Numbered from the stretch's first letter, positions 6,051-13,641 are shown. The stretch: 14,021 bases of DNA from an uncultured bacterium (GCA_948467735.1 CAOKFN010000073.1:1-14021), one strand, 5' to 3'. The notes: generated by a model not told the origin, from the sequence alone. A program made the numbers and translations.

Positions 6051-6995
6051 CTATCGCTCCGCCCGCATCGGATTGTTCAGGAAATCCTCATAGGCAAGGC
6101 GGATTCCGTCCTCCAGCTCCGTGGTGTAATGATATCCCAGACGCTCCAGCTTGCTTACATCCAGCAGCTTTCTGGGCGTTCCGTCCGGTTTGGAAGCATC
6201 CCACGCAATTCGGCCCGTAAAGCCCACCACCTTGGCGACCAATTCGGTCAATTCCTTTATGGTCAGCTCCTTCCCCGTGCCAAGGTTCACCGTCTCATTC
6301 CCGCTGTAAGTATTCATAAGGAATACACAGGCATCCGCCAGATCCTCCACATACATAAACTCCCTCAGCGGCGTTCCCGTGCCCCAGCAGACCACCTCCG
6401 AGGCCCCTGAAACCTTGGCCTCATGGAACCGCCTTATCAGCGCTGGCAGCACATGGCTGTGGGTCGGATGATAATTGTCATTTGGCCCGTACAGATTTGT
6501 GGGCATGACGCTGATATAGTCCGTCCCATACTGTCGGTTCAGATACTCGCAGTACTTTAAGCCCGAAATCTTCGCCAGCGCATACGCTTCGTTTGTCTCT
6601 TCCAGCGCCCCTGTCAGCAGGCAGCTCTCCTTCATGGGCTGGGGCGCCATCCGGGGATAAATACAGCTGCTGCCCAAAAACAGAAGCTTCCTGCAGCCGT
6701 TCTGCCATGCCCCATGTATCACATTCATCTCCAACATCATATTATCATACATAAAATCCGCCAGAGCCTCGCTGTTCGCCATAATGCCGCCCACCTTTGC
6801 CGCCGCAAGAAACACATAATCCGGCCTTTCCTCCGCAAAAAAGCGCTCCACCTCGTCCTGCCTGCACAGATTCAATTCCTTATGACTCCTTGTCACAAGA
6901 TTGGAATACCCGTTCTTTTCCAATGCCCGGCAGATGGCGCTTCCCACCATCCCCCTGTGCCCGGCCACATATATCTTCGCATCCTTTTCCATCAT
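6051..6995 (-). CDS. fcl: GDP-L-fucose synthase
   Basis: This enzyme epimerises and reduces GDP-4-keto-6-deoxy-D-mannose to GDP-L-fucose with NADPH in the cytoplasm. At 314 residues it has normal length for this extended SDR family. Visible signatures are the nucleotide-binding GHRGMVGSA (12-20), AAAKVGGI (64-71), and the catalytic set GSSCIYP (108-114) with Ser109 and Cys111, and YALAK (138-142) with Tyr138 and Lys142. The spacing matches the E. coli enzyme. LYGPNDN and REFMYVEDLADA follow as expected. The ATG at 6995 has AAAGG six bases upstream. A TTG one codon earlier is possible but unnecessary. It works directly after Gmd, whose gene lies upstream in the same operon with a small ORF between them. 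Confidence 0.95.
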   Translation of the reverse strand: MMEKDAKIYVAGHRGMVGSAICRALEKNGYSNLVTRSHKELNLCRQDEVERFFAEERPDYVFLAAAKVGGIMANSEALADFMYDNMMLEMNVIHGAWQNGCRKLLFLGSSCIYPRMAPQPMKESCLLTGALEETNEAYALAKISGLKYCEYLNRQYGTDYISVMPTNLYGPNDNYHPTHSHVLPALIRRFHEAKVSGASEVVCWGTGTPLREFMYVEDLADACVFLMNTYSGNETVNLGTGKELTIKELTELVAKVVGFTGRIAWDASKPDGTPRKLLDVSKLERLGYHYTTELEDGIRLAYEDFLNNPMRAER

Positions 6996-7029
6996 CAAAA
7001 ACCTTTCTTATTCCGGTACCGCATCCGCC

Positions 7030-7140
7030 CTATTGGTACGCTTCACGGCAAAGCAGTTTCTGCCCGCATTTCGGACATAAATTGTCTTGGGTACCATAAG
7101 GACGGATGTTGTTTTTAATTGCAGGGACAGCTTTCCTCAT
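7030..7140 (-). CDS. Small zinc-ribbon-like ORF between gmd and fcl
   Basis: A 36-codon open frame lies in the 170-base gap between gmd and fcl on the same strand. It runs from ATG (7140-7138) to TAG (7030). The product contains a half zinc ribbon, CPKCGQKL (residues 22-29), with a further Cys31. The ATG lies 25 bases after the gmd stop. There is no good ribosome binding site, so translation would rely on coupling to gmd. The lone CxxC pair suggests either a metal-binding small protein that dimerises or a remnant of a larger one. The coding call is tentative. Confidence 0.4.
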   Translation of the reverse strand: MRKAVPAIKNNIRPYGTQDNLCPKCGQKLLCREAYQ

Positions 7141-7165
7141 TATCGTCAGGAAGCTTCTCTTGAAC

Positions 7166-8215
7166 TTACGCTCTGCTCACGCTCTTCGCCTCTTTTTGGG
7201 CAAGCTCCAAATCATGCTCCGCCATCAGCCTGCAAAGTTCCTCATAGCTTGTCTTCTGGGGATTCCAGCCCAGAACAGTGCGCGCCTTCGTGGGGTCGCC
7301 CCACAGATTCACCACATCCGTAGGCCTGTAGAAATCCCTGCTGACCTCCACCAGCACCCTGCCCGTTTTTTGGTCAATTCCCTTCTCCTCAATTCCCTGA
7401 CCCTGCCATTCAAGTTCGATTCCCACATAATGAAACGCCAGCGCCGCAAATTCCCTTACCGTATGCTGTACTCCCGTGGCTATTACGAAATCCTCCGGAG
7501 TATCATGCTGCAGCATCATCCACATGCACTCCACATAATCCCTTGCATATCCCCAATCCCTCTTGGAATCCAAATTCCCCAGATAAAGCTTATCCTGCAG
7601 CCCGCAGGCAATCCGCCCCGCCGCCAGAGTAATTTTCCTTGTGACAAAGTTCTCTCCCCGCCGCTCGGATTCATGATTAAACAAAATCCCGTTGACCGCG
7701 AACATATTGTAAGCTTCCCGATACTCCTTTACAATCCAGAAACCATACTGCTTTGCCACGGCATAAGGGCTATAGGGGTGAAAGGGCGTCGTCTCCCTCT
7801 GGGGAACCTCCGTCACCCTGCCGTAAAGCTCCGAAGTAGAAGCCTGATAGATGCGGCAGCTTTTCTCCAATCCCAGCATCCGCACCGCCTCCAAGATACG
7901 AAGCACCCCGATGGCGTCCACATCCCCCGCATACTCCGGCGCCTCAAAGCTCACCTGAACATGACTCTGGGCCGCCAGATTATAAATCTCATCCGGCCGC
8001 ACGGCGCCGATCACCCGCACGATGCTGGAAGAATCCGACATATCCCCTCCATGCAGCTTGATTTTATCCGCCCGAATCAAATGGTCAATACGACCGGTAT
8101 TGCTGATAGAGGCACGCCGTATCATGCCATGTACCTCATATCCTTTTTCCAGCAGCAGCTCTGCCAGATAGGACCCATCCTGCCCTGTAATTCCCGTAAT
8201 AAGCGCTTTCTTCAT
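7166..8215 (-). CDS. gmd: GDP-mannose 4,6-dehydratase
   Basis: This enzyme converts GDP-D-mannose to GDP-4-keto-6-deoxy-D-mannose, the first step to GDP-L-fucose and other GDP-deoxysugars. Its 349 residues are the usual length. Signatures are GITGQDGSYLAE (8-19) for NADP binding, the RRASISNTGRIDHL segment (33-46), NLAAQSHVQVSF (79-90), the catalytic STSELYG (126-132, Thr127 and Glu129) and YAVAK (151-155, Tyr151 and Lys155). FNHESERRGENFVTRKI and RDWGYARDYVE are also typical. The start chosen is the ATG at 8215, with GAGGAG six bases upstream. A longer open frame extends to 8347 but that extension overlaps the DJ-1 gene and does not look like Gmd. Confidence 0.96.
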   Translation of the reverse strand: MKKALITGITGQDGSYLAELLLEKGYEVHGMIRRASISNTGRIDHLIRADKIKLHGGDMSDSSSIVRVIGAVRPDEIYNLAAQSHVQVSFEAPEYAGDVDAIGVLRILEAVRMLGLEKSCRIYQASTSELYGRVTEVPQRETTPFHPYSPYAVAKQYGFWIVKEYREAYNMFAVNGILFNHESERRGENFVTRKITLAAGRIACGLQDKLYLGNLDSKRDWGYARDYVECMWMMLQHDTPEDFVIATGVQHTVREFAALAFHYVGIELEWQGQGIEEKGIDQKTGRVLVEVSRDFYRPTDVVNLWGDPTKARTVLGWNPQKTSYEELCRLMAEHDLELAQKEAKSVSRA

Positions 8216-8264
8216 CTCCATCTCCTCGTTTATTCTATCTATGACGCATCCCTTGCGCCGTGCC

Positions 8265-8831
8265 TCAACGATACACAATCGTTCCCGCCATCTCTTCCGC
8301 CTTCTCTCTGCCGCAGAAAATCTCCGCAATCGCCAGCCCGAAGTCAACTGCGGTGCCCATTCCCCGGGAAGTAATCACATTTTCAGATATTTCCACCGGC
8401 CCCTTGGTCACATCCGCGCCCTCCAGATGACTCTCAAAGGAAGGATAGCAGCAGGCCTTCCGCCCCTTCAATATTCCCCGATGCCCGAAAATACTGGGAG
8501 CCGCGCAGATTGCCGCAATATATTTTCCCTCCGCATAAAAGGCATCAATCTGAGCCATCAGCTCTTCCTGCGCCTCCAGCTTCTTGGTCCCCGGCATGCC
8601 GCCCGGCAGTACCAGCATATCATACTCCGAAAAATCTGCCTGTGAAAAAGTTTTATCCATTTGTACAACAATATCATGGGAACCTTTTACCATCCGCTCC
8701 TCCGCTGCCGACACCAGTTCCACATGTAAACCGCATCTGCGGCAGATATCCGCCACCGTCAGCGCCTCGATTTCCTCATAACCCTCCGCAAAAAAAATCG
8801 CTATCCTTTTCAAACTTTTCCGTCCTCCCAT
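8265..8831 (-). CDS. DJ-1/PfpI family protein
   Basis: A 188-residue single-domain protein of the DJ-1/ThiJ/PfpI superfamily, whose members have been linked to glyoxalase/deglycase activity and stress protection. The conserved elbow AAICAAP (106-112) carries the nucleophile Cys109. The partner acidic residue is Glu22 in GYEEIEAL (17-24), and LPGGMPG (75-81) is also present. The ATG at 8831 has only a poor ribosome binding site. A TTG at 8813, giving a start MKRIAIFF as in many relatives, has GGGAGG ten bases upstream and may be the true start. The gene ends 49 bases before gmd on the same strand, so the fucose genes may be transcribed through it. The physiological substrate cannot be told. 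Confidence 0.9.
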   Translation of the reverse strand: MGGRKSLKRIAIFFAEGYEEIEALTVADICRRCGLHVELVSAAEERMVKGSHDIVVQMDKTFSQADFSEYDMLVLPGGMPGTKKLEAQEELMAQIDAFYAEGKYIAAICAAPSIFGHRGILKGRKACCYPSFESHLEGADVTKGPVEISENVITSRGMGTAVDFGLAIAEIFCGREKAEEMAGTIVYR

Positions 8832-8851
8832 TTCTTTTTCAACATGATATT

Positions 8852-8886
8852 ATGACATTTCGTATGACATTTGTGGGCAATGACAT
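8852..8886. promoter_or_regulatory. Three direct ATGACAT repeats upstream of the DJ-1 gene
   Basis: ATGACATTT occurs at 8852-8860 and 8864-8872 (12-base period), and ATGACAT again at 8880-8886. They lie 20-55 bases before the DJ-1 start, where an operator or activator site could be. No convincing -35/-10 pair was found among them, so a regulatory role is only suggested. Confidence 0.3.
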
Positions 8887-8971
8887 GCAGCACACACGGC
8901 GCGGCTGCTAATGTGCCGACGCAGCGCCGCTCCTCAGCCGGCCTTGTCCGCACTGCATTAACATTTATATG

Positions 8972-9187
8972 CCATGATTGCAGTTCAATCATGGCATTGA
9001 TGGCCATTCGGCCGCTTCCGGCCCTGAATATGGTCTTATTCTGCTATGATTACACTTCAATCATGGCATTGATGGCCATTCGGCCGCTTCCGGCCCCGAA
9101 TATGGTCTTATTCTGCTATGATTACAGTTCAATCATGGCATTTGATGGCCATTCGGCCGCTTCCGGCCTGCAATATGGATTTATTAT
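8972..9187. repeat. Three 72-bp tandem repeats with internal hairpins
   Basis: Three head-to-tail copies start at 8972, 9044 and 9116 and differ at few positions. The third has one extra T. Each contains a hairpin formed by an ATGATT...AATCAT pair. In copy 1 it is a perfect 11-bp stem, TGCCATGATTG with CAATCATGGCA, and a five-base loop. Each also contains a GC-rich stem GGCCG-cttc-CGGCC. The block lies between the divergent DJ-1 and CYTH genes and makes up most of that 537-base gap. The period is 24 codons and one plus-strand frame stays open, but the translated repeat does not look like a real protein. Confidence 0.9.
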
Positions 9188-9238
9188 ACCATAATCCTTA
9201 GATTTTTCAATTAATAGCTTTAGATTTTTAGATAAATG

Positions 9239-9247
9239 TGGTATAAT
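9239..9247 (+). promoter_or_regulatory. Extended -10 promoter for the CYTH gene
   Basis: TGGTATAAT is a perfect extended -10 element, with TTTAGA (9219-9224) 17 bases upstream as a weak -35. A second extended -10, TGATATAAT, occurs at 9260-9268. Transcription from either would give a leader of roughly 95-115 bases before the ATG at 9369. Confidence 0.6.
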
Positions 9248-9368
9248 GTCTTCATGTCATGATATAATGCCGACGCACAAGACAGCTGTGTCAGCTTCTG
9301 ATTCCGTGTGGGTTCATGCGCACTATACTGCGATATACAAACAAGTTATTAACGGAGAAAAGAGAACT

Positions 9369-9863
9369 ATGGAAATTGAGCGCAAATTTACAATCAAAGA
9401 ACTGCCTGCCAATCTGGAAAGCTACCCTTCTCATCATATCGAGCAGGGATATTTGAACGCAGTGCCCGTTGTCCGCATCCGCAAAGAAGACGACGAATAC
9501 TACTTGACTTACAAAGGCAGCGGCATGATGGCCCGGGAGGAAACCAACTTGGTTTTGAATCGCGACGCCTATTATCACCTGCGCGAAAAGGTTGACGGCC
9601 GAATCATTTCCAAACGACGGTACCTGATTCCCCTTCCTCACCCTTCCTTTCAAGAAGGAACGGGCCTTCCTGCCCCGCCGGCCGACTATGAGCTGACCAT
9701 CGAGCTGGATATATTCGACCCGCCCTTTGCACCGTTAATCATGGCGGAGGTGGAGTTTGGCAGCAGGGAAGCCGCAGAAGCCTTCCTTCCCCCAAGCTGG
9801 TTTGACGAAGACGTCACCTATTGTAAAGAATACCATAATTCTTACATGGCGCTTCAAACCTAA
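9369..9863 (+). CDS. CYTH-domain (triphosphate tunnel metalloenzyme) protein
   Basis: A 164-residue CYTH-family protein. The eight-stranded tunnel enzymes of this family act on triphosphates. Members include inorganic tripolyphosphatase, thiamine-triphosphatase and class IV adenylate cyclase. The defining ExExK motif is at the very N-terminus (Glu2, Glu4, Lys6), which fixes the start at 9369 although the frame is open further upstream. Other tunnel residues are visible in VRIRK, YLTYKG, SKRRY, TIELDIF and MAEVEFG. The ribosome binding site is modest (GGAG 12 bases upstream, or AAGAGA closer). It is a monocistronic gene with its own promoter. The substrate cannot be assigned. Simple housekeeping tripolyphosphatase is the default guess. 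Confidence 0.88.
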   Translation: MEIERKFTIKELPANLESYPSHHIEQGYLNAVPVVRIRKEDDEYYLTYKGSGMMAREETNLVLNRDAYYHLREKVDGRIISKRRYLIPLPHPSFQEGTGLPAPPADYELTIELDIFDPPFAPLIMAEVEFGSREAAEAFLPPSWFDEDVTYCKEYHNSYMALQT

Positions 9864-9922
9864 TATTGACCTGCATAGTCTATTAAAATCAGAGAATCCT
9901 CATTTATACTGACAGCCGCTGA

Positions 9923-9957
9923 CGTCTGCCTCACCCCCGGCTCACGGGCGGCAGACG
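9923..9957. terminator. Hairpin between the convergent CYTH and membrane-protein genes
   Basis: CGTCTGCC (9923-9930) pairs with GGCAGACG (9950-9957) around a GC-rich 19-base loop. It sits in the 114-base gap between two converging genes. It lacks a clean T-run on either side, so it may end transcription inefficiently or with help. Confidence 0.45.
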
Positions 9958-9977
9958 CTATAAACCGACGGCAGATT

Positions 9978-11807
9978 TTATTGCTCGTGAGTATGCCTGC
10001 CACTCATGCAGCGCTCTTCCCCGTTCCGCTTAAAATAGTATATCCAATACTTTCCGTCCACCACGCTCTCCGGCCGATATTCCTCCCAAAGCCACGACAT
10101 CAGCCACTGATTGTTTTCAAGCTCATATAGCAGTTCTCCCAAATACCCCTCCGCCACAATGACGTCCGGATACTTATCGGGATTCAGACGCCAATAATCC
10201 AAAACAGCGCTGCTATAATAGGGAGTGGACATGGTGGACGGCGCCGCCACCTCCACGTCTTCATACAAATACCCCAAAGTATCCAATACACCGCCGATAA
10301 TCCATACCTTATCCCCCGGCCGAATCAGCTCCTTCCACTCCGGATAGCTGTCCCTCTGTATACATACGCCCGCTTCATTCGATATGATTCCCCATGCGGG
10401 TCCAGAACGGACGACGGACAAATCCGAAAGGCTGGAACAAATCTGCCCTCTCCCCGACAACGGGGTTCTGATATATGCGCACCGGAACGCCAATAGCGCT
10501 ATAAAGCCCAAAAAACAGCCATAAAGCCCCTTTCTCACCAAAACGGACATTTTTCCGTCCAGCCGCTTTTTGATGGGAATTACCGAACATACAATTGCAG
10601 GCAGCCCATATGCCGCCGTATCCGCAAGGGAAAGATCCGTCAAAATCAATGCCGACAGAAACCCCAATCCTCCGATTACGCTTCCACAGACATACAGCTG
10701 CCTCTCTCTTCCCGTCAAATCCGCTTTCATCCACAGCCCGGCCCCTGAAAGGAACATTAAAATCACACTATATGCATTGCGTTTGTCCGCGCTCAAAATA
10801 TTTGCCAGAAACCCAGTCAGCATTACGGCGCAGGCACATAAGATCCAAAGCTCAAAAAACCGCTGTTTCCCGCTCTGCAGCCCCGCAGCCTTCCATTCCG
10901 CAGTTCTCCGCTCCCCTCCATGCTTCCGCACGCTTTCCGCATTCCTCAGCCCATACCGCTTCCTAAAAACGGTCAGCCCCAATATCCCGCTGACACACAG
11001 CCCGACTCCTCCTGCCGCCAGCAGAACCAGCATCATTTCAAGAAAATCTGCCATATAACTCAACGCCTTTGACGTCATGCTCACCGTATGGGTCGGCTCC
11101 AATGCAAACATCCCCTCAATACACTGTGCCAGCACCTCCGGCTCCACTCCCCGCAGAAGAACGCATACCACCCCAATGCCAATCGCCGTACACACACCGG
11201 AAAACAGCAGAATATCCCTCCATCGGCGCGAAGAATAGCGCAGAAGAATTCCTGCCGCCCCAAAATACACAATAACGCAGGACGGATAGGCAAGAATTTC
11301 AAGGCAGAGCCAGACCGCTCCAAGAATCAAAAGATAAGACCTTCCTTTTTTCAAATATTCCCAAAGACTGCACAACAACAGCGCGGAGTACCAAACCAGC
11401 TGATTGCTGAATTCCGGCAGGGCGTAATCTTTGGGAGAAACCATAAAGTAAAACAGTCCTATTCCATACGCGGCAGTTTCCCCCAAATCAATACGCAGAA
11501 CCCGATATAAGAGATAAGCAATCCCCCCGCGAATCGCTATGCCGCAAATCTGCAGGTACAGCACAATTCCCGTTGTGGTATGAAAAAGTCCTCTGTAAAT
11601 CCACATCAGCGCCGCGGGCAGGAAAGCCGAGGTCTGATGAGGCTCCCACATCTCCAGAAGCATCCTGTCCCCCTGCAGCAGACGATACGACATAGCAATC
11701 TGATACTCGCCGTCATAGCTCAAATTTGTAAACGACCATATCATGCCGCAGAAAACAGCCAGCAGCGTAAAAATTCCACGGATATATTTCTTTCTGTCCA
11801 ATTCCAT
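9978..11807 (-). CDS. GT-C-like polytopic membrane protein, intact paralogue
   Basis: A 609-residue integral membrane protein with many hydrophobic helices and a hydrophilic C-terminal domain of roughly the last 140 residues. After the first helix come DGEYQ (32-36) and LEMWEPHQTSAF (51-62), in exactly the same register as the broken plus-strand homologue. A charged loop rich in Arg, Lys and Glu lies near residues 285-320. The C-terminal domain carries GPAWGIISN, GDKVWI, LDYWRLNPDKYPDVI and YLGEL. The first-loop acidic residues and overall topology suggest a GT-C-type glycosyltransferase acting on the outer face, but I do not recognise a named family, so the function is inferred. AGGAGA is well spaced before the ATG. 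The gene stands alone, with tRNA-Leu upstream on the same strand. It is the best evidence that the plus-strand copy has a frameshift. Confidence 0.87.
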   Translation of the reverse strand: MELDRKKYIRGIFTLLAVFCGMIWSFTNLSYDGEYQIAMSYRLLQGDRMLLEMWEPHQTSAFLPAALMWIYRGLFHTTTGIVLYLQICGIAIRGGIAYLLYRVLRIDLGETAAYGIGLFYFMVSPKDYALPEFSNQLVWYSALLLCSLWEYLKKGRSYLLILGAVWLCLEILAYPSCVIVYFGAAGILLRYSSRRWRDILLFSGVCTAIGIGVVCVLLRGVEPEVLAQCIEGMFALEPTHTVSMTSKALSYMADFLEMMLVLLAAGGVGLCVSGILGLTVFRKRYGLRNAESVRKHGGERRTAEWKAAGLQSGKQRFFELWILCACAVMLTGFLANILSADKRNAYSVILMFLSGAGLWMKADLTGRERQLYVCGSVIGGLGFLSALILTDLSLADTAAYGLPAIVCSVIPIKKRLDGKMSVLVRKGLYGCFLGFIALLAFRCAYIRTPLSGRGQICSSLSDLSVVRSGPAWGIISNEAGVCIQRDSYPEWKELIRPGDKVWIIGGVLDTLGYLYEDVEVAAPSTMSTPYYSSAVLDYWRLNPDKYPDVIVAEGYLGELLYELENNQWLMSWLWEEYRPESVVDGKYWIYYFKRNGEERCMSGRHTHEQ

Positions 11808-11940
11808 AGATACTCTCCTGATTCCACTGCAGCTATATTTTTTACAGCATTTGCCGCCGTGACTGTCTGAAAAGATAAAAACAGCCGCAAACCCCTGATT
11901 TTACCAGAAAATCATTAGGTCTGCAGCATTCTTTTAAAGA

Positions 11941-12021
11941 TGCGGATAACAGGACTTGAACCTGCACGTCTTGGACAATAGAACCTAAATCTATCGCGTC
12001 TGCCAATTCCGCCATATCCGC
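11941..12021 (-). tRNA. tRNA-Leu (anticodon UAG)
   Basis: A complete class II tRNA of 81 bases. The 7-bp acceptor stem GCGGATA pairs with TATCCGC, the discriminator is A, and the D-arm has AATTGG. The anticodon stem ATAGA/TCTAT encloses TTTAGGT (anticodon TAG). A long variable arm and the T-arm CAGGTTCAAGTCCTG follow. CCA is not encoded. Confidence 0.95.
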
Positions 12022-12053
12022 AAAGCCGCCATTCTCCACAGCGGACTAATTGA

Positions 12054-12082
12054 ATTATACCTTTCTGCAAAAGGATTGTCAA
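12054..12082 (-). promoter_or_regulatory. Consensus promoter of tRNA-Leu
   Basis: On the minus strand, TTGACA (12082-12077) and TATAAT (12059-12054) are both perfect and separated by 17 bases. Transcription would start near 12047, about 25 bases before the mature tRNA. Confidence 0.9.
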
Positions 12083-12087
12083 GGCAA

Positions 12088-12116
12088 ATATAAAAATGCC
12101 GCGCAGCCATGGCGGC
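12088..12116 (-). terminator. Terminator of the MATE gene
   Basis: Immediately after the MATE stop codon, GCCGC pairs with GCGGC (12098-12116) and is followed on the minus strand by ATTTTTATATTT. It separates the MATE gene from the tRNA-Leu promoter just downstream. Confidence 0.65.
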
Positions 12117-13499
12117 TCACCGCTTCCCCTCCCCAATATGGCTGATAATATTTTTATGAATCCGCAGGAGGAAAAACGTACTCATCCCCAGACTCACCAG
12201 CTCCGCTATGGGAAACGCCCACCAGATCAAATTCACGCTGCCGCTGAGGGAAAAGAGCCATGCAACCGGCAGAAGCACGCACAGCTGTCTCGCAATGGAA
12301 ACAATCATGCTGTACACGCCGTTTCCCAATGCTTGGAACACGCTTCCTACCACAATACAAAATCCCGCAAAGCAGAAGCTCAGACAAATGGTCCTAAGGG
12401 CCGGAATTCCAATGACCAGAAGCTCAGACGCCGCTTCCGCGTCAAACAGCCCAATCAGCTGCGCCGGAAACAATTCCATCACCGCCAGCCCCGCAAGCAT
12501 AATGCACACCGCATACATAATGCTGCTCTTCATGGTTTTCACCACCCGCTCCCTGCTCCCCGCGCCAAAATTATAAGCGATAATGGGCACCATGCCGTTA
12601 TTCAATCCGAAAATAGGCATAAAGATAAAACTCTGCAGCTTAAAATAAATGCCGAACACCGTCTGCGCCGCGCCAAAGGCCTCCAAAATCAAATTCATCC
12701 CATAAGTCATCACAGACCCGATGGCCTGCATCACAATGGATGGAATGCCCACCTTATAAATATTGGCAATCAATCCTCCGTCGGGCTTAAACCCGCGGAA
12801 GGACAGATGAATTTCCCGATTAAATTTCAGATTAAACACTATGGCAAGAACCGCGGCCGCCATCTGTCCCAGCACCGTAGCCGCAGCCGCCCCCGCCACC
12901 CCCATGGCTGGTATGCCGAAGGCCCCGAAAATCAGAATCGGATCCATAATCAGATTGATAATGGCCCCCGTCCCCTGAGTGACCATAGCATACATGGTCT
13001 TGCCCGTGGACTGCAGCAGCCGCTCAAAAGCAGTCTGCATAAAAATGCCGACGCCCGCCGTACAGCATATGGTCAGATAAACCGTTCCATATTCCCGCAC
13101 CTCGGCAATGGCGGTCTGGCTGGCAAAAAAAGGGCGGCTCACAAAAATCCCCACCAAAGCAAATACCACATAGCTCACCAGCTCAATAAAAATACCGTTG
13201 ACCGCAATGGTATTCGCCTTCTCATACTCCCTCTCCCCCAATGTCCTTGACAGAAACGCATTGATGCCCACCGCGGTACCTACCGACACCGCAATCATAA
13301 GACTCTGAATCGGAAAAGCAAGGGAAACAGCCCTCAGCGCGTATTCGTTGATTCGAGACACAAAAATACTGTCCACAATGTTGTAAAGCGCCTGCACCAG
13401 CATAGAAATCATCATGGGCAGGGACATAGAAATCAAAAGTCTGTTAATGGGCATCACACCCATCTTATTTTCGGTCTGTACTGTCTTATCTTTCTCCAT
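12117..13499 (-). CDS. MATE family multidrug efflux transporter
   Basis: A 460-residue protein with about twelve hydrophobic helices, the normal size for MATE exporters, which expel cationic drugs or metabolites using Na+ or H+ gradients. Typical features are the N-terminal LLISMSLPMMISMLVQALYN (21-40), then VDSIFVSR, and the two-fold repeat with MDPILIFG and GIPSIVMQ. NNGMVPIIAYNFGAG in the second half is characteristic of the clostridial MepA/NorM-like group. AGGAGA precedes the ATG. The leader contains a strong hairpin at 13545-13577. The substrate cannot be deduced, and a link with the glycan genes is not implied. Confidence 0.94.
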   Translation of the reverse strand: MEKDKTVQTENKMGVMPINRLLISMSLPMMISMLVQALYNIVDSIFVSRINEYALRAVSLAFPIQSLMIAVSVGTAVGINAFLSRTLGEREYEKANTIAVNGIFIELVSYVVFALVGIFVSRPFFASQTAIAEVREYGTVYLTICCTAGVGIFMQTAFERLLQSTGKTMYAMVTQGTGAIINLIMDPILIFGAFGIPAMGVAGAAAATVLGQMAAAVLAIVFNLKFNREIHLSFRGFKPDGGLIANIYKVGIPSIVMQAIGSVMTYGMNLILEAFGAAQTVFGIYFKLQSFIFMPIFGLNNGMVPIIAYNFGAGSRERVVKTMKSSIMYAVCIMLAGLAVMELFPAQLIGLFDAEAASELLVIGIPALRTICLSFCFAGFCIVVGSVFQALGNGVYSMIVSIARQLCVLLPVAWLFSLSGSVNLIWWAFPIAELVSLGMSTFFLLRIHKNIISHIGEGKR

Positions 13500-13544
13500 T
13501 CCTATCTCCTCCCTTTCTCATATGTACCTCTAAAAAACACAAAT

Positions 13545-13577
13545 CAAATACCCCGCTGCAAAACAGCGGGGTATTTG
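13545..13577 (-). terminator. Strong hairpin between the tRNA cluster and the MATE gene
   Basis: A perfect 14-bp stem, CAAATACCCCGCTG (13545-13558) with CAGCGGGGTATTTG (13564-13577), has a five-base loop. On the minus strand it is followed, after seven bases, by a run of six T's. It should end transcription from the tRNA genes. It lies only 45 bases before the MATE start codon, so it may also act as a leader attenuator. Confidence 0.8.
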
Positions 13578-13641
13578 ACCCTCGCGGCAGTCGCCAAATG
13601 TGCATACAGACATGCCCCCTTGGCTCATTGAGCACAGAAAT

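Noticed and set aside
7106..8374. Long plus-strand open frame (422 codons) across the gmd region
   Set aside because: It is antisense to gmd, whose product carries every catalytic motif. The plus-strand translation is rich in Pro, His and Arg with no recognisable domain.
8972..9187. CRISPR-like appearance of the repeat block
   Set aside because: The repeats are directly adjacent with no variable spacers, the unit is too long, and no cas genes are present.
8871..9194. Open frame of 107 codons through the 72-bp repeats
   Set aside because: It stays open because the repeat period is 24 codons. There is no good ribosome binding site, and the frame changes in the third copy because of one inserted T.
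11893..11915. AT-rich palindrome (GATTTT...AAAATC) downstream of tRNA-Leu as a terminator
   Set aside because: The stem is short and AT-only, and no T-run follows directly. It could equally be chance in AT-rich DNA.
12096..13250. Plus-strand open frame of 384 codons opposite the MATE gene
   Set aside because: Shadow of the MATE gene. The translation is low-complexity (His, Asn, Gln-rich) and the minus-strand product is a clear transporter.
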